Source: a bacterium (GTDB taxonomy: Bacteria > Pseudomonadota > Alphaproteobacteria > Caulobacterales > Caulobacteraceae). Taken from it: a DNA stretch of 64,000 nt. The stretch covers positions 1-64,000 of the forward strand of contig JAVBXP010000016.1 of NCBI GenBank assembly GCA_030824495.1, given 5' to 3'. A program made the translations under genes and the position numbers. Shown piece by piece: positions 44,808 through 52,624 of the stretch. The notes below the pieces were generated by a model. It was given only the letters and a program-made list of their open reading frames with translations. It was not told the DNA's origin and did no database searches. Each line of letters opens with the position of its first letter. Position 1 is the stretch's first letter.

Positions 44808-45635
44808 CTAGCGGAATAGGCTGAGCAGCAGGGACGGCGTCTGGTTGGCGATCCGTAGCGCCTGGATCGCCAGCTGCTGCTTCACCTCCAGCGCCTTCAG
44901 GCGCGCGCTCTCCTTGCCGAGGTCGGCGTCGACCAAATTGCCGATGCCTGCGTCTATGGTGTCCTGCAGCTTGGCGCTCATCTCCAGGTGACGGTCCAGC
45001 GACTTAGCGCCCACGCCAAACTTGGAGAGGGCCGAGGAGACCCGCTGTATCGCCGCGTCTATGGCGGCGATGTCGCTTGAGCCGACGCCGCCCAACAGGC
45101 CGGTTAGCGTCGAGGAGATCGCCGTTCCGGTGCTCGACAGGTCGATGTGGTCGATGTCGATACTCGCGCTGGCCTTGGTGTTGGCCAGAGCGCGGACCTT
45201 GCCGGTCGACCCGGCGGAGATCAGGTTCACCCCATCGAAGCTGGCGCCGAGGGTGATGGTGTCGATCTGTTTGCGCAGAGCGACATATTCATCGTTCAGA
45301 GCTTGTTTGGTGGCTGTCGTCAGTCCTGACTCAGTCGCCGCGAGCGCCTTTTCCTTCATTTGGGAGAGGATGTCCGAGATCGACTCGCCCGCGGTCAGGG
45401 CGGTGTCGACGATGGACTGACCGCGTTGGAGCGAGCTTTTCACCGCGTCCAACGACTTGGATTCACTGCGCATGTTCTGCGCGATGGCCCAGATGGCAGG
45501 ATTGTCCTTGGCGCTGGCGATCTTCAGGCCGGTGGCTATCCGACGCTGGACCTGAGCGTACTCGCTATTGATAGCGTTGAGGCTCTGCAGCGCGATCATC
45601 GCGCCTGTGTTCGTATTGACGCTGTTCAGCGACAT
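44808..45635 (-). CDS. Flagellin
   Basis: This 275-residue flagellin has the conserved N-terminal helix (MSLNSVNTNTGAMIALQSLN, then RIATGLKIASAKDNPAIWAIA) and C-terminal helix (LEVKQQLAIQALRIANQTPS ending in LLSLFR) that polymerise into the filament. A short central region of about 120 residues replaces the variable outer domains, as in Caulobacter Flj flagellins. I chose the ATG at 45635. No other flagellar gene is in the window, so it is a solitary flagellin copy. No convincing sigma-54 promoter was seen in the 110 bp upstream. Confidence 0.93.
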   Translation of the reverse strand: MSLNSVNTNTGAMIALQSLNAINSEYAQVQRRIATGLKIASAKDNPAIWAIAQNMRSESKSLDAVKSSLQRGQSIVDTALTAGESISDILSQMKEKALAATESGLTTATKQALNDEYVALRKQIDTITLGASFDGVNLISAGSTGKVRALANTKASASIDIDHIDLSSTGTAISSTLTGLLGGVGSSDIAAIDAAIQRVSSALSKFGVGAKSLDRHLEMSAKLQDTIDAGIGNLVDADLGKESARLKALEVKQQLAIQALRIANQTPSLLLSLFR

Positions 45636-45744
45636 GACGAGCCTCGGTTCCAGGGGCACAGGCGCGTCCGCCTTCGCGGGGCGTTTTGCCCCGGCCAGAC
45701 CCTAGCCAAACGCAGTTGGCGAAAGGTTACGCCGCGATCAACTT

Positions 45745-46494
45745 TTATCGCTCAACGATGACCGGCTGCTCGACCACGCCGGTATTTCCGGTCTCGGGAT
45801 TGGTCGCGACGACGCGCAGGCGATAGCCGCCAGCCTTTGGCTTGGGCAGTTCGGCGGCGAAGGTCGACGGCTTCCCGGCGTATGACAGCGTCGCCGAGGC
45901 CAGGGTCTCGCCACCCGCGATCAAGCTGGCGCTCACCTGATACTTGTCGGCGTCCCACAGTCCGCCCGGTTCGATGGGGCAACCACACATGAGGGTGACC
46001 TTGGCGTTGACCTTCAAGCCTGCTGTCTGAACCGCGACGGCGGGCTCAATGACCAGGCCGGGGAACTCAAGCACCCAGCCGTCGCCGGTCAAGGACTGAC
46101 CAGGGGCCAGCCACTTCATGGAGGTGACGGTTATCTGCGAGGCCGGCTTGCCGAGCGGTCCGACGGCCTCGACCCTAACCAGGGTCGGCCGGTCGAGATC
46201 CAGGGTGGTGCGGAACGCCGCCGTCTCGGGTGTGGAGATAGCTATGCCGCGCTGGCGCGGGGCGATCATGATCTTCTGGGTATCGCCGGTCGTGCCAGTG
46301 ATCAGGCCCCTGGCCAGTTCGTGACCGGTCGCAGCGTCGGTTAGCGTGACCTGGACGCCGCCCATGCTGTCGCCGATGAACTTCGCGTCCTTGCTGAGCG
46401 CCCGCACGATGACTTCCGTGGGATCGGCATGAGCCGCGCCAGAGATCGCCGCGGCGATGACGGCTGTGGTGAGGGCGGCGAGGATGCGACTCAT
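45745..46494 (-). CDS. Exported protein with an MCGCP motif, unknown function
   Basis: The ATG at 46494 gives a 249-residue protein with a Sec signal peptide (hydrophobic 5-20, cleavage near AHA-DP). The body is beta-rich, and Cys170 and Cys172 lie in LMCGCPIEPGG followed by WDADKY. That pair could bind a metal or form a disulfide. The last 60 residues look like an Ig-like domain (YRLRVVATNPETGNTG). I do not recognise a named family. It is monocistronic and diverges from the OsmC gene. Confidence 0.7.
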   Translation of the reverse strand: MSRILAALTTAVIAAAISGAAHADPTEVIVRALSKDAKFIGDSMGGVQVTLTDAATGHELARGLITGTTGDTQKIMIAPRQRGIAISTPETAAFRTTLDLDRPTLVRVEAVGPLGKPASQITVTSMKWLAPGQSLTGDGWVLEFPGLVIEPAVAVQTAGLKVNAKVTLMCGCPIEPGGLWDADKYQVSASLIAGGETLASATLSYAGKPSTFAAELPKPKAGGYRLRVVATNPETGNTGVVEQPVIVER

Positions 46495-46610
46495 CTGATG
46501 TCCCTGTCTTCGCCGCCAGACTAGCAAGCTGGGCGGCCTTGCGCCTGACTTGCCGCTCAGGCGGGCCGGGCGCATGACTGCGCGTCCTCGGCGGTGAAGG
46601 GAGATCTGTC

Positions 46611-47021
46611 TTGAGCGCACCTGGTGAAGTCACCATTGCATCGGTCGTGGCCGATATTGGCGATACGCCCTACACGGTCGAGATCGCCGCTGGTCACCAT
46701 CGGCTCTTGGCCGATGAACCGAAGGGCCTGGGCGGCGCGAACGCCGGGCCTTCCCCCTTCGGCTACGTGCTCTCTGGCTTGGCCGCGTGTTCGGCGATCA
46801 CGCTGCGGATGTATTGCGAGCGCAAGGCATGGCCCTTGATCGGCATCCATGTGGCGCTGACGTTGCGCATCGTCGATGGGCAACGGGTGATCGAGCGGAT
46901 CGTCCAGTTCGGCGATGGCCTCGAGCCAAGCCAAGTGACGAGGCTGGCCGAGGTGGTGGAGAAAACCCCCGTGACCCTGGCCCTGAAGGCTGGGATGACC
47001 ATCAACACCACGATCAAATAG
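46611..47021 (+). CDS. OsmC/Ohr family protein
   Basis: This 136-residue protein starts at a TTG (LSAPGEVTIAS). OsmC-like features are GHHRLLADEPKGLGGANAGPSPF (two adjacent pieces), YVLSGLAACSAITLRMYCERK with the conserved cysteine, and VEKTPVTLAL near the end. The second cysteine of true peroxidases is not evident in its usual place, so peroxide reduction is uncertain. It is a single gene followed about 70 bp later by manC. Confidence 0.85.
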   Translation: MSAPGEVTIASVVADIGDTPYTVEIAAGHHRLLADEPKGLGGANAGPSPFGYVLSGLAACSAITLRMYCERKAWPLIGIHVALTLRIVDGQRVIERIVQFGDGLEPSQVTRLAEVVEKTPVTLALKAGMTINTTIK

Positions 47022-47093
47022 ACCGCGGCGCAATCGTCAGGACGTGTTGTCGCCTCAGCCGTGTCATAGGCTGGGTCACGCCGCTGAATCGGC

Positions 47094-48548
47094 GTGGCCG
47101 AAATGAGGGCGTTTGTGAGCAAGCATGGTTCCAGGATCTTCCCGGTGCTGCTTTCTGGCGGAACGGGCGCGCGGCTGTGGCCGGCGTCGCGCGAGAGCCA
47201 TCCGAAGCAACTGCTCGCCCTGACCGAGGACCTGACGCTGCTCCAGTCCGCGGCGACACGGGTGTCCGATCCGGCTCGCTTCCAGCCCTTGATCGTGGTC
47301 GCCAACGCCGAACATCGCTTCACAATCGCCGAGCAATTGCGGGTCATCGGAACCAATGACCCCTTGATCGTTCTGGAGCCGTGCGGCCGTAACACTGCTG
47401 CGCCGACCGTCGTGGCCGCCTTGCTGGCCAGGGACCTCGACCCGGACGCCGTGATCCTGGTCATGCCGGCTGATCATGTGGTCCGTGACACCGGGGCGTT
47501 CTTGCGCGTTGTCGAAACCGCGGCGCCGATCGCCCGGCGTGGCGCGCTTGTGCTGCTCGGGGTCGAGCCGACCTCGCCGATTCCAGACTACGGCTACATC
47601 CTGCCCGGCGCCCCCTTGGAAGGGGCAGCTGATGGCTATGAGGTCGTGCAGTTCATCGAGAAGCCCAGCCAGGCCGACGCCGAAGCCATGTTGGGGGAAG
47701 GGGGGCGGCTGTGGAACAGCGGCCTCTTGCTGGCGCCCGCGCAATTGATAATCGACGAACTGGAGCGCCACGCGCCTGCGGTTCTTGCGGCGGCGAAGCA
47801 ATCATTGGAAGTCGCCCGGCGCGACCTGGATTTCGTCCGGCTGGACGAGGCGGCGTTTGCAGCCGGCCCGTCCATTTCCATCGACCATGCCCTGACCGAG
47901 CGAAGCGATCGGCTGGCGGTCGTCAAGGCTGAGTTCGACTGGACAGATGTCGGCGCCTGGTCGGTGCTGTGGGCGCTCGGCGACAAGAGCGCCGATGGCA
48001 ATGTGCTGATTGGCGAGGCCTTCGCTGAGGCGACGACCAACTCCTATCTTCGCAGCGAGGGCCCGCTTGTGGCGACGCTGGGGGTTCGCGACCTGATCGT
48101 CGTGGCGACTACGGACGCGGTGCTGGTGGCTGATCGCGGCGCCGAGCAGGATGTGGGACGGGTGGTGGAGTTGCTGCGCGCCGCCGGCCGCGAGTCGGCG
48201 ACCCAGGCCCGGCAGGTTCGCAGGCCTTGGGGATCGTACGAAAGCGTCGTCAGCGGCGAGGGTTTTCAGGTCAAGCGGATCACCGTCGCGCCGGGGTGCA
48301 AGCTCTCGCTGCAGAGCCATGCGCATCGCGCCGAGCACTGGGTGGTGGTCAGCGGCGTCGCCCTCGCCACGATCGGTGACGCCGAGGTGCTGGTGAAGGC
48401 CAATGAGTCGGTCTTCATCCCGCAGGGTGCGCGACATCGGCTCGCTAACCCGGGCGATCAGCCGCTTAGCGTCATCGAGGTCCAGTCGGGGGACTATCTC
48501 GGCGAGGACGATATCGTGCGGTTCGAGGACGACTACGCCCGGGCTTAG
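47094..48548 (+). CDS. manC: Mannose-1-phosphate guanylyltransferase / mannose-6-phosphate isomerase
   Basis: This type II bifunctional enzyme makes GDP-mannose for surface polysaccharides. Up to 484 residues: the nucleotidyltransferase domain (FPVLLSGGTGARLWPASR, FIEKPSQADAEAML, FDWTDVGAW) is followed by a cupin isomerase domain (RPWGSYESV, ITVAPGCKLSLQSHAHRAEHW split in two). The frame opens with GTG at 47094; ATG at 47103 or GTG at 47115 (GAGGG seven bases before it) may be the real start. No other polysaccharide gene is adjacent. The stop shares TTAG with the MerR gene. Confidence 0.94.
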   Translation: MAEMRAFVSKHGSRIFPVLLSGGTGARLWPASRESHPKQLLALTEDLTLLQSAATRVSDPARFQPLIVVANAEHRFTIAEQLRVIGTNDPLIVLEPCGRNTAAPTVVAALLARDLDPDAVILVMPADHVVRDTGAFLRVVETAAPIARRGALVLLGVEPTSPIPDYGYILPGAPLEGAADGYEVVQFIEKPSQADAEAMLGEGGRLWNSGLLLAPAQLIIDELERHAPAVLAAAKQSLEVARRDLDFVRLDEAAFAAGPSISIDHALTERSDRLAVVKAEFDWTDVGAWSVLWALGDKSADGNVLIGEAFAEATTNSYLRSEGPLVATLGVRDLIVVATTDAVLVADRGAEQDVGRVVELLRAAGRESATQARQVRRPWGSYESVVSGEGFQVKRITVAPGCKLSLQSHAHRAEHWVVVSGVALATIGDAEVLVKANESVFIPQGARHRLANPGDQPLSVIEVQSGDYLGEDDIVRFEDDYARA

Positions 48549-48988
48549 GAGGCCAGGGCGCTGGGGGCGTCGTGCTCGACCGTGCAGTGGCTGTGGTCGC
48601 TCAGCACCTCGATTACGCGACAATCGGAGACGCGGCCCTGGCAGGCGGCCGAAACCACCCTTTGAAGCTCGCCGCGTAACGCCTCAAGCCGGGCGATCTT
48701 GCTGTCGACCGCAGCCAGTTGTTCGGCGGCCAAAAGATTGGCCTGCTCGCAGGATTGCTCCGGATTGTCGGATAGTTGCAGCAGGGTGCGGATGGCGTCG
48801 ACCGCAAAGCCCAATTGGCGGGCGTGCTTGATGAAGGCCAATCGACTCAAGGTGCGCTCGTCATAGATGCGCCGGTCATTGGAGGCGCGCAGCGGCTCCG
48901 GCAGCAGGCCGATCTGCTCGTAAAACCGGATGGTCGTCACCTTGACGTCAGTGGCCTTGGCGAGCGCGCCGATGGAGAGGGCTGGCAT
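48545..48988 (-). CDS. cadR: MerR-family heavy-metal regulator (CadR/PbrR type)
   Basis: This 147-residue regulator has the MerR winged helix (IGALAKATDVKVTTIRFYEQIGLL, about 6-30, in two parts) and a long dimerisation helix. Its metal-binding cysteines are Cys80 (EQSCEQA), Cys116 and Cys123, the three positions used by CadR and PbrR proteins, and the C-terminal tail has His132, His134, Cys135 and His139. Cd, Pb or Zn is the likely signal. It diverges from the metal transporter, and a perfect inverted repeat lies between them. Confidence 0.88.
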   Translation of the reverse strand: MPALSIGALAKATDVKVTTIRFYEQIGLLPEPLRASNDRRIYDERTLSRLAFIKHARQLGFAVDAIRTLLQLSDNPEQSCEQANLLAAEQLAAVDSKIARLEALRGELQRVVSAACQGRVSDCRVIEVLSDHSHCTVEHDAPSALAS

Positions 48989-49029
48989 GGCTGGGATGAT
49001 CCTGTTGCTAACCTGAAAATAGGCACTTG

Positions 49030-49050
49030 ATCCTCTAGTGGCTAGAGGAT
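49030..49050. promoter_or_regulatory. MerR-type operator/promoter of the metal transporter
   Basis: ATCCTCTAG and CTAGAGGAT form a perfect 9-bp inverted repeat around TGG. A -35-like TTGATC (49027-49032) overlaps its left end, and the stretched spacer expected for MerR-type promoters would place the -10 near 49052-49057 (poor match). This is the typical layout of CadR/ZntR/PbrR targets, where the regulator twists the promoter into line when metal binds. Confidence 0.78.
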
Positions 49051-49063
49051 GCAGGGTGGCGAC

Positions 49064-49783
49064 ATGACCAGCTGCTCATCATCCCAAAACACAACGTCTG
49101 AGTCGCCTTCCAGCGGGGGTTGCTGCGGGCATACCGTCGTCTTCGACGGAGCCTCCGTCGGCTATCGCCGCGCCCTGAAGGGCGTCATCGCTATCAACCT
49201 GGTCGGCTTCGCGGTGGTGGCGGTCGGGGGCCTGATGGCCGGCTCAGCTTCGCTGGCCGCCAACACCTTGGATTTCGCCGCCGATGCGGCGACGTATGCG
49301 ATCAGCCTCTGGGCGATCGGCAAGAGCGTGCAGGTGCGGGCGGGCGCGGCCCTGATCAAGAGCGGCAGCTTGGCGCTGATGGCCGCCGGGATCCTGGGTT
49401 TTGCGATCTGGCGCGCGGTGACGGGCGCCCTGCCCGAGGCGGGCGTGATCTCTGGTCTTGGCCTGTTCGGCGCGGCCGCCAATCTACTCGCGGCGTTGCT
49501 GCTGGTCCGTTACCGGAACGGCGACGCCAATGTCCGTTCGGTCTGGCTCTGCACGCGCAACGACATGATCCAGTGTCTCGCCGTAGCGGCGACCGGCGTG
49601 GCTGTGGCGGTGACCGGATCGCGCTGGCCTGACCTGATCGTCGGAATTCTGCTCGCCGCCGTCTTCCTGCGCTCTGCCTGGCAGATCACGGTCCAGGCGC
49701 GCCAGGAACTGCGGGAGGCGAAGTCGACGCCCCAGGTCCGTGATTTTGTAACGCATTCTCGCCAGCCGACGACGCAGCTATAG
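49064..49783 (+). CDS. CDF-like heavy-metal cation transporter
   Basis: This 239-residue protein with about six membrane helices resembles cation diffusion facilitators used for Zn, Cd or Co export. The N terminus is Cys-rich (MTSCSSSQ, then GGCCGHTVVF) and may bind metal. Helix II carries ANTLDFAADAATYA, and helix V has CTRNDMIQC where the family has HxxxD, so the site is modified. I chose the ATG at 49064; another in-frame ATG is at 49049 inside the operator. It lies next to cadR and before the czc genes. Confidence 0.8.
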   Translation: MTSCSSSQNTTSESPSSGGCCGHTVVFDGASVGYRRALKGVIAINLVGFAVVAVGGLMAGSASLAANTLDFAADAATYAISLWAIGKSVQVRAGAALIKSGSLALMAAGILGFAIWRAVTGALPEAGVISGLGLFGAAANLLAALLLVRYRNGDANVRSVWLCTRNDMIQCLAVAATGVAVAVTGSRWPDLIVGILLAAVFLRSAWQITVQARQELREAKSTPQVRDFVTHSRQPTTQL

Positions 49784-49791
49784 AAGCGCCG

Positions 49792-50151
49792 ATGTCGGGT
49801 TTTCAAACATGGTGGCGCAAGCTCGGCGGTCTGGTGACCGTCTGTCTGTTGGCGACCCTGTTGGCCGCGCCGACCTTTGACGCCTTCCTCTGCAAGGAGG
49901 ATGCTGTGGCGGTCGGTGCTTCGTCCCATGAGGCGGCGCTTTCCCAGAGCGACCACCAAGACGATGGCCATCCTGGCGGCGCCGCAGCGGCGTGCCCGCA
50001 TGGGCATTGCCACCATGGGGCCAGTTTCGGCGTGGCGATGATTGAAGCGGGAGCCGCTCTGACGGCCTCTGCCGAATCCCATCGTGTACCCGCGCCCTCG
50101 CGTCACGCCTCAATGGCGCCTTCAGGCCTGGAACGACCTCCCCGCGTCTGA
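49792..50151 (+). CDS. His-rich exported small protein
   Basis: This 119-residue protein begins 8 bp after the transporter. A hydrophobic N-terminal segment (about 12-28, GGLVTVCLLATLLAAP) looks like a signal or anchor. The following part is rich in His, Asp and Cys (SQSDHQDDGHPGG, then CPHGHCHHG), a likely metal-binding stretch. Small His-rich proteins often precede czc-type operons in proteobacteria and may buffer periplasmic metal. I know no established function. Confidence 0.65.
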   Translation: MSGFQTWWRKLGGLVTVCLLATLLAAPTFDAFLCKEDAVAVGASSHEAALSQSDHQDDGHPGGAAAACPHGHCHHGASFGVAMIEAGAALTASAESHRVPAPSRHASMAPSGLERPPRV

Positions 50152-50202
50152 CGGACCGCACGCGCGCCTGCGCGTCCTATCCGTCATCACGCGAGGATTT
50201 TC

Positions 50203-51459
50203 ATGACTTTCCACCATCGCCGTGGGCCGCTTCGTGCGGTCCTGGCCAGCGCGTTTGCGTTCTGTGCAGGCGCAGCCTGGGCCGAGCCGGCGCCCCCATA
50301 TTCCGACCTGCTCCGGCAGGCTCAAACGAGCGCGCCACGCCTCGCCGAAGCGCGCGCAGATATCGCCCGAGCCAGCGGGCTAGCTCGCCAAGCTGGAGCC
50401 CGCCCGAACCCGACGGTCTCCGTCGAGGTCGAGAACTTTTCAGGCTCCGGACCCTTTTCCGGTTCCAACCTTGCCGAGACGACTGGCTCGGTCGAGCAAA
50501 CCTTGGAACTGGGCGGCAAGCGCCAAGCGCGGCTGGCGGCCGGTCGCGCTGAGGTCGAGGCTGCCAAACTCCGCGCCACCGAGGTCGCCGCGCAGTTCGC
50601 CTACGATCTGGCGACCGCCTATGCGGGGGCTGAGGCGGCTGAGCGGCGGGTTCAGCTCGCCAATGAGGCGTTGGCTCTGGCTAAGGATGACGCGCGCGTC
50701 GCGAGCGCGCTGGTTGAAGCCGGCCGTGAAGCCGACCTGCGCCGGGTCCAGGCGCAGGCCGGCGTGCAAGCGGCCCAGGCCAATCTGGCTGAATCCCGGG
50801 CAGTGCGGGCGACGGCGTTCGGCACGCTCACGGCTCTGGCTGGCGTCGCAACACCCATCACCTCGATCCCCCACAGCTTGCTCGCGACAGCTGATCGCGA
50901 AGCTTTGGTCTCGGCGCCAGATCCCCTGGCTAGCCCGGTATACCAGGCCGCCCAGGCCAACCGGGAGGCTGCCGTCCGGAGAATCCGAGTGGAGCAGAGC
51001 CGGGCGACGCCGGACCTTTCGGTCTCGGTCGGCGTCCGCAGGTTCCAGGAGGACGACTCGACGGCCATGGTCGCCGGCCTCTCGGCGCCGTTTCCGCTGT
51101 TTGATCGCAATCGCGGCAATATCAGTGCGGCCCAAGCCGAACTCAGCGCCGCCGAGGCGCGGCTGGACGCTGCGAGGCTGGACGCACAGGCCGAAGCGGG
51201 GGCGAGCGTCGCACGTCTTGGCGCCGTCGATAGCCGGCTCGCCGCCGCCCGCGAGGGCGAACTTGCAGCTGATGAGGCCTATCGCCTGACCCGCATCGGC
51301 TACGAGGGCGGCAAGCTGGCCCTTATCGAACTGACCAACGCCCGCCGCGCGCTTGCTGACGCGCGCGCCCAAACCCTTGACGCAGCCCTTGAGCGCCTGA
51401 GCGCCCAGGCGGCGCTGGCGCGCCTGCAAGGCCGCGCCCTGTTCGGAGACCAACCGTGA
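50203..51459 (+). CDS. czcC: CzcC-type outer-membrane efflux protein
   Basis: This is the TolC-family outer-membrane channel of a tripartite metal efflux pump. The 418-residue protein has a signal peptide (about 1-27, ending AGAAWAEP) and two repeats of the alpha-helical OEP domain: NPTVSVEVENFSGSG, GSVEQTLELGGKRQARLAAG, and later YEGGKLALIELTNARRALADA. The length fits CzcC. It overlaps czcB by 4 nt and begins czcC-czcB-czcA. Confidence 0.92.
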   Translation: MTFHHRRGPLRAVLASAFAFCAGAAWAEPAPPYSDLLRQAQTSAPRLAEARADIARASGLARQAGARPNPTVSVEVENFSGSGPFSGSNLAETTGSVEQTLELGGKRQARLAAGRAEVEAAKLRATEVAAQFAYDLATAYAGAEAAERRVQLANEALALAKDDARVASALVEAGREADLRRVQAQAGVQAAQANLAESRAVRATAFGTLTALAGVATPITSIPHSLLATADREALVSAPDPLASPVYQAAQANREAAVRRIRVEQSRATPDLSVSVGVRRFQEDDSTAMVAGLSAPFPLFDRNRGNISAAQAELSAAEARLDAARLDAQAEAGASVARLGAVDSRLAAAREGELAADEAYRLTRIGYEGGKLALIELTNARRALADARAQTLDAALERLSAQAALARLQGRALFGDQP

Positions 51460-52622
51460 ACAAAGACAAATCCCGTCTCTATGGCGGCGTGGCCGCGGCG
51501 ATCCTGATCGCCGGGGTCGGAGGCTTCGGCCTGGCCAAGCTGACCGCTGGCGCGGGCGGCGCATCTGTGGCGAGCGAACATGCGGAGGGCGAGCACGAGG
51601 AGGGCGAGGCCGGCGGGCTGGAGATGACGTCGGAGGCCATTCGCGCCGCCGGGATCCAGATCCAACCCGTCTCAGCCGGCGGGTTTGCCGGCGAGATCCT
51701 GGCGCAGGGCGTGGTGGCCGCCACGCCGGGCGGCGAGGCGGTCCTGACCGCGCGGGCCGCCGGCGCGGTCACGCAGATCTTCAAGCGACTCGGCGATCCA
51801 GTCCGGGCCGGCGAAGCCCTGGCCATCGTCGAAAGCCGCGAGGCCGCGCAGATCGCCGCCGACCGCGCCGTCGCTTCGGCTCGCGCCAATCTCGCCCAGA
51901 CTACGCTGGCGCGGGAGCGACGGCTGTTCGAGCAGCGGGTCTCGGCCCGTCAGGACTATGAGCAGGCCCAGGCTGAGGCCGCGGCGGCCAACGCCGAAGC
52001 CCGCCGGGCGCAGGTCGCGGCCGGTGCGGCGAACATTTCGGCCGATGGCCGCGGCGTTATCGTGACTAGTCCCATCGCCGGCCGCGTTACCGCGGCGTCC
52101 CTGACCCTAGGGGCGTTCGTTCAGCCCGAAACCGAACTCTTCCGCATCGCCGACCCCAAGCTTGTCCATGTGGAGGCCTCGGTCAGCGGCATGGATGCGC
52201 CGAGGATCGCGCCCGGCGACCGCGTGGTTGTCGAAGTTGCCGATGGTCGAACCTTCGAGGGCAAGGTCCGCTCGCTCACCCCTGGGCTTAATCGTGAGAC
52301 CGGTGCGGCGACCGCGATCGTCACCGTCCCAGGCGAGGGTCTGCAACCCGGACAGGCCGTGAGAGCCCGCATTGTGGCTACGGCTGCGGCTGGCTCCAAG
52401 GCCATCGTCGTACCCGACGAAGCGGTTCAGAGCGTTGGCGGCCGAGACGTCGTCTTTGTTCGAACAGACAAGGGTTTCGAGGCGCGACCCGTAACCATCG
52501 GCCAACGAGGGGCCGGCCGGGTTGAGGTCGTCAGCGGCCTGACGGCCGGCCAGAGCATCGCCGCGCGCAACGCCTTCCTGCTGAAGGCCGAGTTGGGCAA
52601 GGGCGAAGGCGAGGCGCACTAG
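51456..52622 (+). CDS. czcB: CzcB-type periplasmic adaptor subunit
   Basis: CzcB bridges the inner-membrane pump and the outer-membrane channel. The 388-residue HlyD-like protein has an N-terminal membrane anchor (about 9-27), an acidic His/Glu stretch (SEHAEGEHEEGEAGG) that may bind metal, a barrel-sandwich (biotinyl-lipoyl-like) domain (GAVTQIFKRLGDPVRAGE), a helical hairpin (about 130-190) and beta-barrel domains. It overlaps czcC by 4 nt and ends 2 nt before czcA. Confidence 0.93.
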   Translation: MNKDKSRLYGGVAAAILIAGVGGFGLAKLTAGAGGASVASEHAEGEHEEGEAGGLEMTSEAIRAAGIQIQPVSAGGFAGEILAQGVVAATPGGEAVLTARAAGAVTQIFKRLGDPVRAGEALAIVESREAAQIAADRAVASARANLAQTTLARERRLFEQRVSARQDYEQAQAEAAAANAEARRAQVAAGAANISADGRGVIVTSPIAGRVTAASLTLGAFVQPETELFRIADPKLVHVEASVSGMDAPRIAPGDRVVVEVADGRTFEGKVRSLTPGLNRETGAATAIVTVPGEGLQPGQAVRARIVATAAAGSKAIVVPDEAVQSVGGRDVVFVRTDKGFEARPVTIGQRGAGRVEVVSGLTAGQSIAARNAFLLKAELGKGEGEAH

Positions 52623-52624
52623 TC

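Noticed and set aside
45641..45740. Sigma-54 promoter upstream of the flagellin
   Set aside because: A TGGCC-like element is present on the minus strand but no TTGC element at the proper spacing; I could not support it.
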